Assembly (NCBI GenBank): GCA_963930655.1
Contig: OZ005621.1
Coordinates: 12,387,001 to 12,451,000 of the forward strand
Source of the DNA: Myrica gale
Lineage: Eukaryota; Streptophyta; Magnoliopsida; Fagales; Myricaceae
Direction: 5' to 3'
DNA: 64,000 bases
Shown here piece by piece: positions 13,488 to 26,086 of this stretch (the first letter of the stretch is position 1; the number at the start of each line of letters is the position of its first letter). Position numbers and translations under genes: made by a program. The notes beneath the pieces are model-generated. The model did no database searches. It was given only the letters and a program-made list of their open reading frames with translations, and had not been told where the DNA came from.

Positions 13488-16400
13488 TAGACCAAAATAT
13501 AAATGTAAAATAGTCCATATTAATTAGTTTTAAAACGAGATACCAAAACAATTAAGAAAATGACGTAAATAGACCAATGGACACGATATAGAGCAATAAA
13601 TATGTTAAAAATCGTCCAAATTAATTAGTTTAAAATTTGAAACCTTAATGACGAACAAAATGAAGCAAATATATATATGGAAGAGTTTTAGAGCAATAGA
13701 AAAAAAATCCTCCAAATTAATTTAATTTTTACTGAGATAAATTAATGATGAAGAAAATGTAGCAAATAGATTAATTGTATTGATATAGAACAAAATATAC
13801 GTGCAAAATAGTTCAATTTTATTAGTTTTCAAATTCGATACATGAATGATTAAGAAAACGACGTAAATAGATCAATGGATAAGATATAGACCAATAAATA
13901 TGTTAAAAATCGGCCAAATTAATTAGTTTTAAAAGTTAAAAACTTAATGACGAAGAAAGGGAAGCAAATATATATATGGAAGAGTTTTAGAGCAACAGAT
14001 AAATAAAAACTAGTCCGAATGAATTTGTTGAGAACTTAGATACCTTAAGGAAGAATAAAATGAAGCAAATATACTAATGGAAGAGTTAGAACCCAAAATA
14101 TTAATGGAAAGTAGGCCACCTAAAGTAGCTTGAAAATTAGAACAAAATCGTCCAATTTAATTAATTTGAAAATTAGATTCCTCAATGATTAAGAAAATGA
14201 CGTAATGAGATCAATGGATAAGATATAAACATTACATAAGTTAAAAATCTACCAAATTAATTCGTTTGAAAATTTGATACCTCAATGACGAAGAAAATGA
14301 AGCAAATGAATCGCTGGATGAGTTTTGGAACAATAGATAAATTAAAAAGTATTCAAATTAGTTTGTTTCAAAGTCAGATACCTTAATGATGAAGAAAATG
14401 AAGCAAATATACTAATGGAACTGTTAGAGACCAAAATACTAATGCAAAGTTGGCCAACTTAACTAGCTTGAAAAATAGATTCCCAAATGATTACGAAAAC
14501 CCAGCAAATAGAATAATGGAAGAGTTATAGACCAAAATATAAATGTAAAATAGTCCACATTAATTAGTTTTAAAACGAGATACCTAAACAATTAAGAAAA
14601 TGACGTAAATAGACCAATCGACACGATATAGACCAATAAATATGTTAAAAATCGTCCAATTTAAGTAGTTTAAAATTTGAAACCTTAATAACGAACAAAA
14701 TGAAGCAAATATATATATAGAAGAGTTTTAGAGCAATAGAAAAAAATCCTCCAAATTAATTTAATTTTTACTGAGATAAATTAATGATGAAGAAAATGTA
14801 GCAAATAGATTAATTGTATTGATATACAACAAAATATACGTGCAAAATAGTTCAATTTTATTAGTTTTCAAATTCGATACCTGAATGATTAAGAAAACGA
14901 CGTAAGTAGATCAATGGATAAGATATAGACCAATAAATATGTTAAAAATCCGCCAAATTAATTAGTTTTAAAAGTTAAAACCTTAATGACGAAGAAAATG
15001 AAGCAAATATATATATGGAAGAGTTTTAGAGCAACAGATAAATAAAAACTCGTCCGAATGAATTTGTTGAGAACTTAGATACCTTAAGGAAGAATAAAAT
15101 GAAGCAAATATACTAATGGAAGAGTTAGAACCCAAAATATTAATGGAAAGTAGGCCACCTAAAGTAGCTTGAAAATTAGAACAAAATCGTCCAATTTAAT
15201 TAATTTGAAAATTAGATTCCTCAATGATTAAGAAAATGACGTAATGAGATCAATGGATAAGATATAAACATTACATAAGTTAAAAATCTTCCATATTAAT
15301 TCGTTTGAAAATTTGATTCCTCAATGACGAAGAAAATGAAGCAAATGAATCGCCGGATGAGTTTTGGAACAATAGATAAATTAAAAAGTATTCAAATTAG
15401 TTTGTTTCAAATTCAGATACCTTAATGATGAAGAAAATGAAGCAAATATACTAATGGAACTGTTAGAGACCAAAATACTAATGCAAAGTTGGCCAACTTA
15501 ACTAGCTTGAAAAATAGATTCCCAAATGATTACGAAAACCCAGCAAATAGAATAATGGAAGAGTTATAGACCAAAATATAAATGTAAAATAGTCCACATT
15601 AATTAGTTTTAAAACGAGATACCTAAACAATTAAGAAAATGACGTAAATAGACCAATCGACACGATATAGACCAATAAATATGTTAAAAATCGTCCAATT
15701 TAAGTAGTTTAAAATTTGAAACCTTAATAACGAACAAAATGAAGCAAATATATATATAGAAGAGTTTTAGAGCAATAGAAAAAAATCCTCCAAATTAATT
15801 TAATTTTTACTGAGATAAATTAATGATGAAGAAAATGTAGCAAATAGATTAATTGTATTGATATACAACAAAATATACGTGCAAAATAGTTCAATTTTAT
15901 TAGTTTTCAAATTCGATACCTGAATGATTAAGAAAACGACGTAAGTAGATCAATGGATAAGATATAGACCAATAAATATGTTAAAAATCCGCCAAATTAA
16001 TTAGTTTTAAAAGTTAAAACCTTAATGACGAAGAAAATGAAGCAAATATATATATGGAAGAGTTTTAGAGCAACAGATAAATAAAAACTCGTCCGAATGA
16101 ATTTGTTGAGAACTTAGATACCTTAAGGAAGAATAAAATGAAGCAAATATACTAATGGAAGAGTTAGAACCCAAAATATTAATGGAAAGTAGGCCACCTA
16201 AAGTAGCTTGAAAATTAGAACAAAATCGTCCAATTTAATTAATTTGAAAATTAGATTCCTCAATGATTAAGAAAATGACGTAATGAGATCAATGGATAAG
16301 ATATAAACATTACATAAGTTAAAAATCTTCCATATTAATTCGTTTGAAAATTTGATTCCTCAATGACGAAGAAAATGAAGCAAATGAATCGCCGGATGAG

Positions 16401-17637
16401 TTTTGGAACAATAGATAAATTAAAAAGTATTCAAATTAGTTTGTTTCAAATTCAGATACCTTAATGATGAAGAAAATGAAGCAAATATACTAATGGAACT
16501 GTTAGAGACCAAAATACTAATGCAAAGTTGGCCAACTTAACTAGCTTGAAAAATAGATTCCCAAATGATTACGAAAACCCAGCAAATAGAATAATGGAAG
16601 AGTTATAGACCAAAATATAAATGTAAAATAGTCCACATTAATTAGTTTTAAAACGAGATACCTAAACAATTAAGAAAATGACGTAAATAGACCAATGGAC
16701 ACGATATAGACCAATAAATATGTTAAAAATCGTCCAATTTAAGTAGTTTAAAATTTGAAACCTTAATAACGAACAAAATGAAGCAAATATATATATAGAA
16801 GAGTTTTAGAGCAATAGAAAAAAATCCTCCAAATTAATTTAATTTTTACTGAGATAAATTAATGATGAAGAAAATGTAGCAAATAGATTAATTGTATTGA
16901 TATACAACAAAATATACGTGCAAAATAGTTCAATTTTATTAGTTTTCAAATTCGATACCTGAATGATTAAGAAAACGACGTAAGTAGATCAATGGATAAG
17001 ATATAGACCAATAAATATGTTAAAAATCCGCCAAATTAATTAGTTTTAAAAGTTAAAACCTTAATGACGAAGAAAATGAAGCAAATATATATATGGAAGA
17101 GTTTTAGAGCAACAGATAAATAAAAACTCGTCCGAATGAATTTGTTGAGAACTTAGATACCTTAAGGAAGAATAAAATGAAGCAAATATACTAATGGAAG
17201 AGTTAGAACCCAAAATATTAATGGAAAGTAGGCCACATAAAGTAGCTTGAAAATTAGAACAAAATCGTCCAATTTAATTAATTTGAAAATTAGATTCCTC
17301 AATGATTAAGAAAATGACGTAATGAGATCAATGGAGAAGATATAGACATTAGATAAGTTAAAAATCTTCCAAATTAATTCGTTTGAAATTTGATACCTCG
17401 ATGACGAAGAAAATGAAGCAAATGAATCGCTGGATGAGTTTTGGAACAATAGATAAATTAAAAAGTATTCAAATTAGTTTGCTTCAAAGTCAGATACCTT
17501 AATGATGAAGAAAATGAAGCAAATATACTAATGGAACTGTTAGAGACCAAAATACTAATGCAAAGTTGGCCAACTTAACTAGCTTGAAAAATAGATTCCC
17601 AAATGATTAAGAAAATGCAGCAAATAGAATAATGGAA
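13477..17637 (+). repeat. Right copy of the 6-unit-offset duplication (units 14-17)
   Basis: It matches 7250-11410. Units 15 and 16 share CAATCGACACG and CAAATTCAG, which units 9 and 10 lack, so the pair 15/16 was itself made or homogenised after the larger duplication. Unit 17 changes from class L2 to class L3 between the variants at about 17236 and 17334, inside or near m7. Confidence 0.72.
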
Positions 17638-18459
17638 GAGTTATAGACCAAAATATAAATGTAAAATAGTCCATATTAATTAGTTTTAAAACGAGATACC
17701 TAAACAATTAAGAAAATGACGTAAATAGACCAATGGACACGATATAGAGCAATAAATATGTTAAAAATCGTCCAAATTAAGTAGTTTAAAATTTGAAACC
17801 TTAATGACGAACAAAATTAAGCAAATATATATATGGAAGAGTTTTAGAGCAATAGAAAAAATCCTCCAAATTAATTTAATTTTTACTGAGATAAATTAAT
17901 GATGAAGAAAAAGTAGCAAATAGATTAATTGTATTGATATAGAACAAAATATACGTGCAAAATAGTTCAATTTTATTAGTTTTCAAATTTGATACCTGAA
18001 TGATTAAAAAAACGACGTAAGTAGATCAATGGATAAGATATAGACCAATAAATATGTTACAAAACCGCCAAATTAATTAGTTTTAAAAGTTAAAAACTTA
18101 ATGACGAAGAAAAGGAAGCAAATATATATATGGAAGAGTTTTAGAGCAACAGATAAATAAAACCTCGTCCGAATGAATTTGTTGAGAACTTAGATACCTT
18201 AAGGAAGAATAAAATGAAGCAAATATACTAACGGAAGAGTTAGAACCCAAAATATTAATGGAAAGTAGGCCACCTAAAGTAGCTTGAAAATTAGAACAAA
18301 ATCGTCCAATTTAATTAATTTGAAAATTAGATTCCTCAATGATTAAGAAAATGACGTAATGAGATCAATGGATAAGATATAGACATTACATAAGTTAAAA
18401 ATCTTCCAAATTAATTCGTTTGAAAATTTGATAACTCAATGACGAAGAAAATGAAGCAA

Positions 18460-18499
18460 TTTAATTTATCTATTGTTTTGGAACAATAGATAAATTAAA
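18460..18499. repeat. Perfect inverted repeat (hairpin), 18-bp arms, 4-nt loop, in unit 18
   Basis: TTTAATTTATCTATTGTT at 18460-18477 is the exact reverse complement of AACAATAGATAAATTAAA at 18482-18499; the loop is TTGG. The right arm is the normal m9 sequence. The left arm replaces the usual ATGAATCGCTGGATGAG around the m8/m9 border, so 17 bases were replaced by 16. Copying the nearby sequence on the opposite strand by template switching explains a perfect arm appearing in one step. Confidence 0.92.
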
Positions 18500-20217
18500 A
18501 ACTATTCAAATTAGTTTGTTTCAAAGTCAGATACCTTAATGATGAAGAAAATGAAGCAAATATACTAATGGAACTGTTAGAGACCAAAATACTAATGCAA
18601 AGTTGGCCAACTTAACTACCTTGAAAAATAGATTCCCAAATGATTAAGAAAATGCAGCAAATAGAATAATGGAAGAGTTATGGACCAAAATATAAATGTA
18701 AAATAGTCCATATTAATTAGTTTTAAAACGAGATACCTAAACAATTGAGAAAATGAATTAAATAGACCAATGGACACGATATTGACCAATAAATATGTTA
18801 AAAATCGTCCAAATTAATTAGTTTAAAATTTGAAACCTTAATGACGAACAAAATGATGCAAATATATATATGGAAGAGTTTTAGAGCAATAGAAAAAAAT
18901 TCCTCGAAATTAATTTAATTTTTACTAAGATAAATTAATGATGAAGAAAATGTAGCAACTAGATTAATTGTATTGATATAGAACAAAATATACGTGCAAA
19001 ATAATTCAATTTTATTAGTTTTCAAATTCGATACCTGAATGATTAAGAAAATACGTAAATAGATCAATGGATAAGACATAGACCAATAAATATGTTAAAA
19101 ATCGGACAAATTAATTTGTTTCAAAAGTTAAAAACTTAATGACGAAGAAAAGGAAGCAAATGTACTAATGGAAGAGTTTTAGAGCAACAGATAAATAAAA
19201 ACTCGTCCGAATGAATTTGTTGAGAACTTAGATACTTTAAGGAAGAATAAATTGAAGCAAATATACAAATGGAAGAGTTAGAACCCAAAATATTAATGGA
19301 AAGTAGGCCACCTAAAGTAGCTTGAAAATTAGAACAAAATCGTCCAATTTAATTAATTTGAAAATTAGATTCCTCAATGATTAAGAAAATGACGTAATGA
19401 GATCAATGGATAAGATATAGACATTACATAAGTTAAAAATCTTCCAAATTAATTCGTTTGAAAATTTGATACCTCGATGACGAAGAAAATGAAGCAAATG
19501 AATCGCTGGATGAGTTTTGGAACAATAGATAAATTAAAAAGTATTCAAATTAGTTTGTTTCAAAGTCAGATACCTTAATGATGAAGAAAATGAAGCAAAT
19601 ATACTAATGGAACTGTTAGAGACCAAAATACTAATGCAAAGTTGGCCAACTTAACTAGCTTGAAAAATAGATTCCCAAATGATTAAGAAAATGCAGCAAA
19701 TAGAATAATGGAAGAGTTATAGACCACAATATAAATGTAAAATAGTTCATATTAATTAGTTTTAAAACGAGATACCTAAACAATTAAGAAAATGACTTAA
19801 CTAGACCAATGGACACGATACAGACCAATAAATATGTTAAAAATCGTCAAAATTAATTAGTTTATAATTTGAAACCTTAATGACGAACAAAATGAAGCAA
19901 ATATATATATATGGAAGAGTTTTAGAGCAATAGAAAAAAAATCCTCCAAATTAATTTAATTTTTACTGAGATAAATTAATGTTGAAGAAAATTTAGCAAA
20001 TAGATTAATTGTATTGATATAGAACAAAATATACGAGCAAAATAGTTCAATTTTATTAGTTTTCAAATTTGATACCTGAATGATTAAGAAAAGACGTAAA
20101 TAGATCAATGGATAAGATATAGACCAATAAATATGTTAAAAATCCGCCAAATTAATTAGTTTTAAAAGTTAAAAACTTAATGACGAAGAAAAGGAAGCAA
20201 ATATACTAATGGAAGAC

Positions 20218-20508
20218 TTTTAGAGCAACAGAAAAAAATCCTCCAAATTAATTTAATCTTTACTGAGATAAATTAATGATGAAGAAAATGTAGCAAATAG
20301 ATTAATTGTATTGATATAGAACAAAATATACGTGCAAAATAGTTCAATTTTTTTAGTTTTCAAATTCGATACCTGAATGATTAAGAAAACGACGTAAATA
20401 GATCAATGGATAAGATATAGACCAAAAAATATGTTAAAAATCGGCCAAATTAATTAGTTTTAAAAGTTAAAAACTTAATGACGAAGAAAAGGAAGCAAAT
20501 ATACTAAT
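20218..20508 (+). repeat. Extra gamma-alpha-beta trimer inside unit 20
   Basis: TTTTAGAGCAA recurs at 19920 and 20218, an offset of 298 bp, and the following m3-m4-m5 sequence is present twice. The second copy has ACGTGCAAAATAG, AAAACGACG and ATCGGCC, whereas the first has ACGAGCAAAATAG, AAAAGACG and ATCCGCC. The extra copy therefore came from a different unit type rather than from simple duplication in place. Confidence 0.82.
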
Positions 20509-20520
20509 TCGTCCAATTTA
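20500..20520 (+). other. Deletion junction m6/m7 in unit 20
   Basis: ATACTAAT at the m5/m6 junction is joined directly to TCGTCCAATTT of the inserted part of m7. Compared with unit 21 (21380-21549), about 170 bp are missing. There is little or no homology at the join, so this end looks like non-homologous joining. Confidence 0.78.
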
Positions 20521-23500
20521 ATTAATTTGAAAATTAGTTTCCTCAATGATTAATAAAATGACGCAATGAGATCAATGGATAAGATATAGACATTTGATAA
20601 GTAAAAAATCTTCCAAATTAATTCGTTTGAAAATTTGATACCTCAATGACGAAGAAAATGAAGCAAATGAATCGCGGGATGAGTTTTGGAACAATAGATA
20701 AATTAAAAAGTATTCAAATTAGTTTATTTCAAAGTCAGATACCTTAATGATGAAGAAAATGAAGCAAATATACTAATGGAACTGTTAGAGACCAAAATAT
20801 TAATGCAAAGTTGGCCAACTTAACTAGCTTGAAAAATGGATTCCCTGATGATTAAGAAAATGCAGCAAATAGAATAATGGAAGAGTTATAGACCACAATA
20901 TAAATGTAAAATAGTTCATATTAATTAGTTTTAAAACGAGATACCTAAACAATTAAGAAAATGACTTAACTAGACCAATGGACACGATACAGACCAATAA
21001 ATATGTTAAAAATCGTCAAAATTAATTAGTTTATAATTTGAAACCTTAATGACGAACAAAATGAAGCAAATATATATATATGGAAGAGTTTTAGAGCAAT
21101 AGAAAAAAAATCCTCCAAATTAATTTAATTTTTACTGAGATAAATTAATGTTGAAGAAAATTTAGCAAATAGATTAATTGTATTGATATAGAACAAAATA
21201 TACGAGCAAAATAGTTCAATTTTATTAGTTTTCAAATTTGATACCTGAATGATTAAGAAAAGACGTAAATAGATCAATGGATAAGATATAGACCAATAAA
21301 TATGTTAAAAATCCGCCAAATTAATTAGTTTTAAAAGTTAAAAACTTAATGACGAAGAAAAGGAAGCAAATATACTAATGGAAGACTTTTAGAGCAACAG
21401 ATAAATAAAAACTCGTCCGAATGAATTTGTTGAGAACTTAGATACCTTAAGGAAGAATAAATTGAAGCAAATATACAAATGGAAGAGTTAGAACCCAAAA
21501 TATTAATGGAATGTAGGCCACCTAAAGTAGCTTGAAAATTTGAACAAAATCGTCCAATTTAATTAATTTGAAAATTAAATTCCTCAATGATTCATAAAAT
21601 GACGTAATGAGATCCATGGATAAGATATAGACATTAGATAAGTTAAAAATCTTCCAAATTAATTCGTTTGAAAATTTGATACCTCGATGACGAAGAAAAT
21701 GAAGCAAATGAATCGCTGGATGAGTTTTGGAACAATAGATAAATTAAAAAGTATTCAAATTAGTTTGTTTCAAAGTCAGATACCTTAATGATGAAGAAAA
21801 TGAAGCAAATATACTAATGGAACTGTTAGAGACCAAAATACTAATGCAAAGTTGGTCAACTTAACTAGCTTGAAAAATAGATTCCCAAATGATTAAGAAA
21901 ATGCAGCAAATAGAATAATGGAAGAGTTATAGACCACAATATAAATGTAAAATAGTTCATATTAATTAGTTTTAAAACGAGATACCTAAACAATTAAGAA
22001 AATGACTTAACTAGACCAATGGACACGATACAGACCAATAAATATGTTAAAAATCGTCAAAATTAATTAGTTTATAATTTGAAACCTTAATGACGAACAA
22101 AATGAAGCAAATATATATATATGGAAGAGTTTTAGAGCAATAGAAAAAAAATCCTCCAAATTAATTTAATTTTTACTGAGATAAATTAATGTTGAAGAAA
22201 ATTTAGCAAATAGATTAATTGTATTGATATAGAACAAAATATACGTGCAAAATAGTTCAATTTCATTAGTTTTCAAATTCGATACCTGAATGATTAAGAA
22301 AACGACGTAAATAGATCAATGGATAAGATATAGACCAATAAATATGTTAAAAATCGGCCAAATTAATTAGTTTTAAAAGTTAAAAAATTAATGACGAAGA
22401 AAAGGAAGCAAATATACTAATGGAAGAGTTTTAGAGCAACAGATAAATAAAAACTCGTCCGAATGAATTTGTTGAGAACTTAGATACGTTAAGGTAGAAT
22501 AAATTGAAGCAAATATACAAATGGAAGAGTTAGAACCCAAAATATTAATGGAATGTAGGCCACCTAAAGTAGCTTGAAAATTTGAACAAAATCGTCCAAT
22601 TTAATTAATTTGAAAATTAGATTCCTCAATGATTCATAAAATGACGTAATGAGATCCATGGATAAGATATAGACATTAGATAAGTTAAAAATCTTCCAAA
22701 TTAATTCGTTTGAAAATTTGATACCTCGATGACGAAGAAAATGAAGCAAATGAATCGCGGGATGAGTTTTGGAACAATAGATAAATTAAAAAGTATTCAA
22801 ATTAGTTTCTTTCAAAGTCAGATACCTTAATGATGAAGAAAATGAAGCAAATATACTAATGGAACTCTTAGAGACCAAAATATTAATGCAAAGTTGGCCA
22901 ACTTAACTAGCTTGAAAAATGGATTCCCAAATGATTAAGAAAATGCAGCAAATAGAATAATGGAAGAGTTTTAGACCAAAATATAAATGTAAAATAGTTC
23001 ATATTAATTAGTTTTAAAACGAGATACCTAAACAATTAAGAAAATGACGTAAATAGACCAATGGACACGACATAGACCATTAAATATGTTGAAAATCATC
23101 AAAATTAATTAGTTTAAAATTAAACCTTAATGACGAACAAAATGAAGCAAATATATATATATGGAAGAGTTTTAGAGCAATAGAAAAAAATCCTCCAAAT
23201 TAATTTAATTTTTACTGAGATAAATTAATGATGAAGAAAATTTAACAAATAGATTAATTGTATTGATATAGAACAAAATATACGAGCAAAATAGTTCAAT
23301 TTTGTTAGTTTTCAAATTCGATACCTAAATGATTAAGAAAAGACGTAAATATATCAATGGATAAGATATAGACCAATAAATTTGTTAAAAATCGGCCAAA
23401 TTAATTAGTTTTAAAAGTTAAAAACTTAATGACGAAGAAAAGGAAGCAAATATACTAATGGAAGAGTTTTAGAGCAACAGATAAATAAAAACTCGTCCGA

Positions 23501-23965
23501 ATGAATTTGTTGAGAACTTAGATACCTTAAGGAAGAATAAATTGAAGCAAATATACAAATGGAAGAGTTAGAACCCAAAATATTAATGGAAAGTAGGCCA
23601 CCTAAAGTAGCTTGAAAATTAGAACAAAATCGTCCAATTTAATTAATTTGAAAATTAGATTCCTCAATGATTAATAAAATGACGCAATGAGATCAATGGA
23701 TAAGATATAGACATTAGATAAGTTAAAAATCTTCCAAATTAATTCGTTTGAAAATTTGATACCTCAATGACGAAGAAAATGAAGCAAATGAATCGCGGGA
23801 TGAGTTTTGGAACAATAGATAAATTAAAAAGTATTCAAATTAGTTTATTTCAAAGTCAGATACCTTAATGATGAAGAAAATGAAGCAAATATACTAATGG
23901 AACTGTTAGAGACCAAAATATTAATGCAAAGTTGGCCAACTTAACTAGCTTGAAAAATGGATTCC

Positions 23966-26086
23966 CAAATGATTAAGAAAATGCAGCAAATAGAATAATG
24001 GAAGAGTTACAGACCAAAATATAAATGTAAAATAGTTCATATTAATTATTTTTAAAACGAGATACCTAAACAAATAAGAAAATGACGTAACTAGACCAAT
24101 GGACACGATACAGACCAATAAATATGTTAAAAATCGTCAAAATTAATTAGTTTAAAATTTGAAACCTTAAGGAAGAACAAAATGAAGCAAATATATATAT
24201 ATGGAAGAGTTTTAGAGCAATAGAAAAAAAATCCTCCAAATTAATTTAATTTTTACTGAGATAAATTAATGATGAAGAAAATTTAACAAATAGATTAATT
24301 GTATTGATATATAACAAAATATACGAGCAAAATAGTTCAATTTTATTAGTTTTCAAATTCGATACCTGAATGATTAAGAAAAGACGTAAATAGATCATTG
24401 GATAAGATATAGACCAATAAATTTGTTAAAAATCGGCCAAATTAATTAGTTTTAAAAGTTAAAAACTTAATGACGAAGAAAAGGAAGCAAATATACTAAT
24501 GGAAGAGTTTTAGAGCAACAGATAAATAAAAACTCGTCCGATTGAATTTGTTGAGAACTTAGATACCTTAAGGAAGAATAAATTGAAGCAAAAAATACAA
24601 ATGGAAGAGTTAGAACCCAAAATATTAATGGAAAGTAGGCCACCTAAAGTAGCTTGAAAATTAGAACAAAATCGTCCAATTTAATTAATTTGAAAATTAG
24701 ATTCCTCAATGATTAATAAAATGACGTAATGAGATCAATGGATAAGATATAGACATTACATAAGTTAAAAATCTTCCAAATTAATTCGTTCGAAAATTTG
24801 ATAACTCAATGACGAAGAAAATGAAGCAAATGAATCGCTGGATGAGTTTTGGAACAATAGATAAATTAAAAACTATTCAAATTAGTTTGTTTCAAAGTCA
24901 GATACCTTAATGATGAGGAAAATGAAGCAAATATACTAATGGAACTGTCAGAGACCAAAATACTAATGCAAAGTTGGCCAACTTAACTAGCTTGAAAAAT
25001 AGATTCCCAAATGATTAAGAAAATGCAGCAAAAAGAATAATGGAAGAGTTATAGACCAAAATATAAATGTAAAATAGTCAACATTAATTAGTTTTAAAAT
25101 GAGATACCTAAACAATTAAGAAAATGACGTAAATAGACCAATGGACACAATATAGAACAATAAATATGTTAAAAATCGTCCAAATTAATTAGTTTAAAAT
25201 TTGAAACCTTAATGACGAACAAAATGAAGCAAATATATATATGGAAGTGTTTTAGAGCAATAGAAAAAAAAAATCCACCAAATTAATTTAATTTTTACTG
25301 AGATAAATTAATGGTGAAGAAAATGTAGCAAATAGATTAATTGTATTGATATAGAACAAAATATACGTGCAAAATAGTTCAATTTTATTAGTTTTCAAAA
25401 TCGATACCTGAATGATTAAGAAAAGACGTAAATAGATCAATGGATAAGATATAGACCAATAAATTTGTTAAAAATCGGCCAAATTAATTAGTTTTAAAAG
25501 TTAAAAACTTAATGACGAAGAAAATGAAGCAAATATACTAATGGAAGAGTTTTAGAGCAACAGATAAATAAAAACTCGTCCGAATGAATTTGTTGAGAAC
25601 TTAGATACCTTAAGGAAGAATAAATTGAAGCAAATATACAAATGGAAGAGTTAGAACCCAAAATATTAATGGAAAGTTGGCCACCTAAAGTAGCTTGAAA
25701 ATTAGAACAAAATCGTCCAATTTAATTAATTTGAAAATTAGATTCCTCAATGATTAATAAAATGACGCAATGAGATCAATGGATAAGATATAGACATTAG
25801 ATAAGTTAAAAATCTTCCAAATTAATTCGTTTGAAAATTTGATACCTCAATGACGAAGAAAATGAAGCAAATGAATCGCGGGATGAGTTTTGGAACAATA
25901 GATAAATTAAAAAGTATTCAAATTAGTTTATTTCAAAGTCAGATACCTTAATGATGAAGAAAATGAAGCAAATATACTAATGGAACTGTTAGAGACCAAA
26001 ATATTAATGCAAAGTTGGCCAACTTAACTAGCTTGAAAAATGGATTCCCAAATGATTAAGAAAATGCAGCAAATAGAATAATGGAA
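23966..26086 (+). repeat. First copy of a 2083-bp duplication (about units 24-25)
   Basis: Unit 24 (24004) and unit 26 (26087) share ACAGACC, ATTATTTTTAAAACG, CAAATAAG and GGAAGAACAAAATG. Unit 25 and unit 27 share GCAAAAAGAATAATGG, AGTCAACATT, AATCCACC and ATGGTGAAG. The 3' half of unit 25 instead matches unit 23 (GACGCAATGAG, CGCGGG, TTTATTTC). Unit 25 is thus the chimera, with the switch near 25.52-25.6 kb. Confidence 0.72.

Larger units (their letters stand above)
2077..18674 (+). repeat. Array domain II: HOR units 3-18, mosaic of a few haplotype classes
   Basis: Units start at 2077, 3117, 4147, 5186, 6224, 7255, 8295, 9334, 10373, 11411, 12451, 13482, 14522, 15561, 16600 and 17638. Class L1 (units 3, 8, 14) has AAGGGAAGC in m5, ACTAGTCC in m6 and CTACCAAATT in m8. 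Class L2 (4, 9, 10, 15, 16) has CACATTAATT in m1, TAATAACG in m2, CTTCCATATT in m8 and CGCCGG in m9. Class L3 (unit 6) has GAGCAATAAAT and AAAATTAAG in m2 and GGAGAAGAT in m8. Units 5, 7, 11, 12, 13, 17 and 18 are mosaics, one class in the 5' half and another in the 3' half. Many units end in GATTACGAAAACCC instead of GATTAAGAAAATGC. Unequal exchange explains the pattern. Confidence 0.8.
19714..20882 (+). repeat. HOR unit 20, oversized at 1169 bp by out-of-register recombination
   Basis: The monomer order is m1, m2, m3, m4, m5, a hybrid m6/m3, m4, m5, then a few bases of m6 joined to the middle of m7, then m8, m9, m10. One trimer (298 bp) is gained and about 170 bp of m6-m7 are lost, net +128 relative to the 1041-bp unit 21. 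The hybrid joins the start of an m6 like that of unit 21 (GGAAGACTTTTAG) to the A-rich part of m3. Both m3 and m6 are gamma type, so the exchange was homologous but one trimer out of register. Confidence 0.85.

Noticed and set aside
20218-20508. Simple in-place tandem duplication as the origin of the extra trimer in unit 20
   Set aside because: The second m4-m5 carries ACGTGC, AAAACGACG and ATCGGCC whereas the first has ACGAGC, AAAAGACG and ATCCGCC, so the copy came from another unit type.
21522-22749. Two identical minus-strand open frames of 61 codons in units 21 and 22
   Set aside because: They open on TTG and are present only because these two units are near-identical copies. The same region in neighbouring units is interrupted. 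There is no sign of a real gene.
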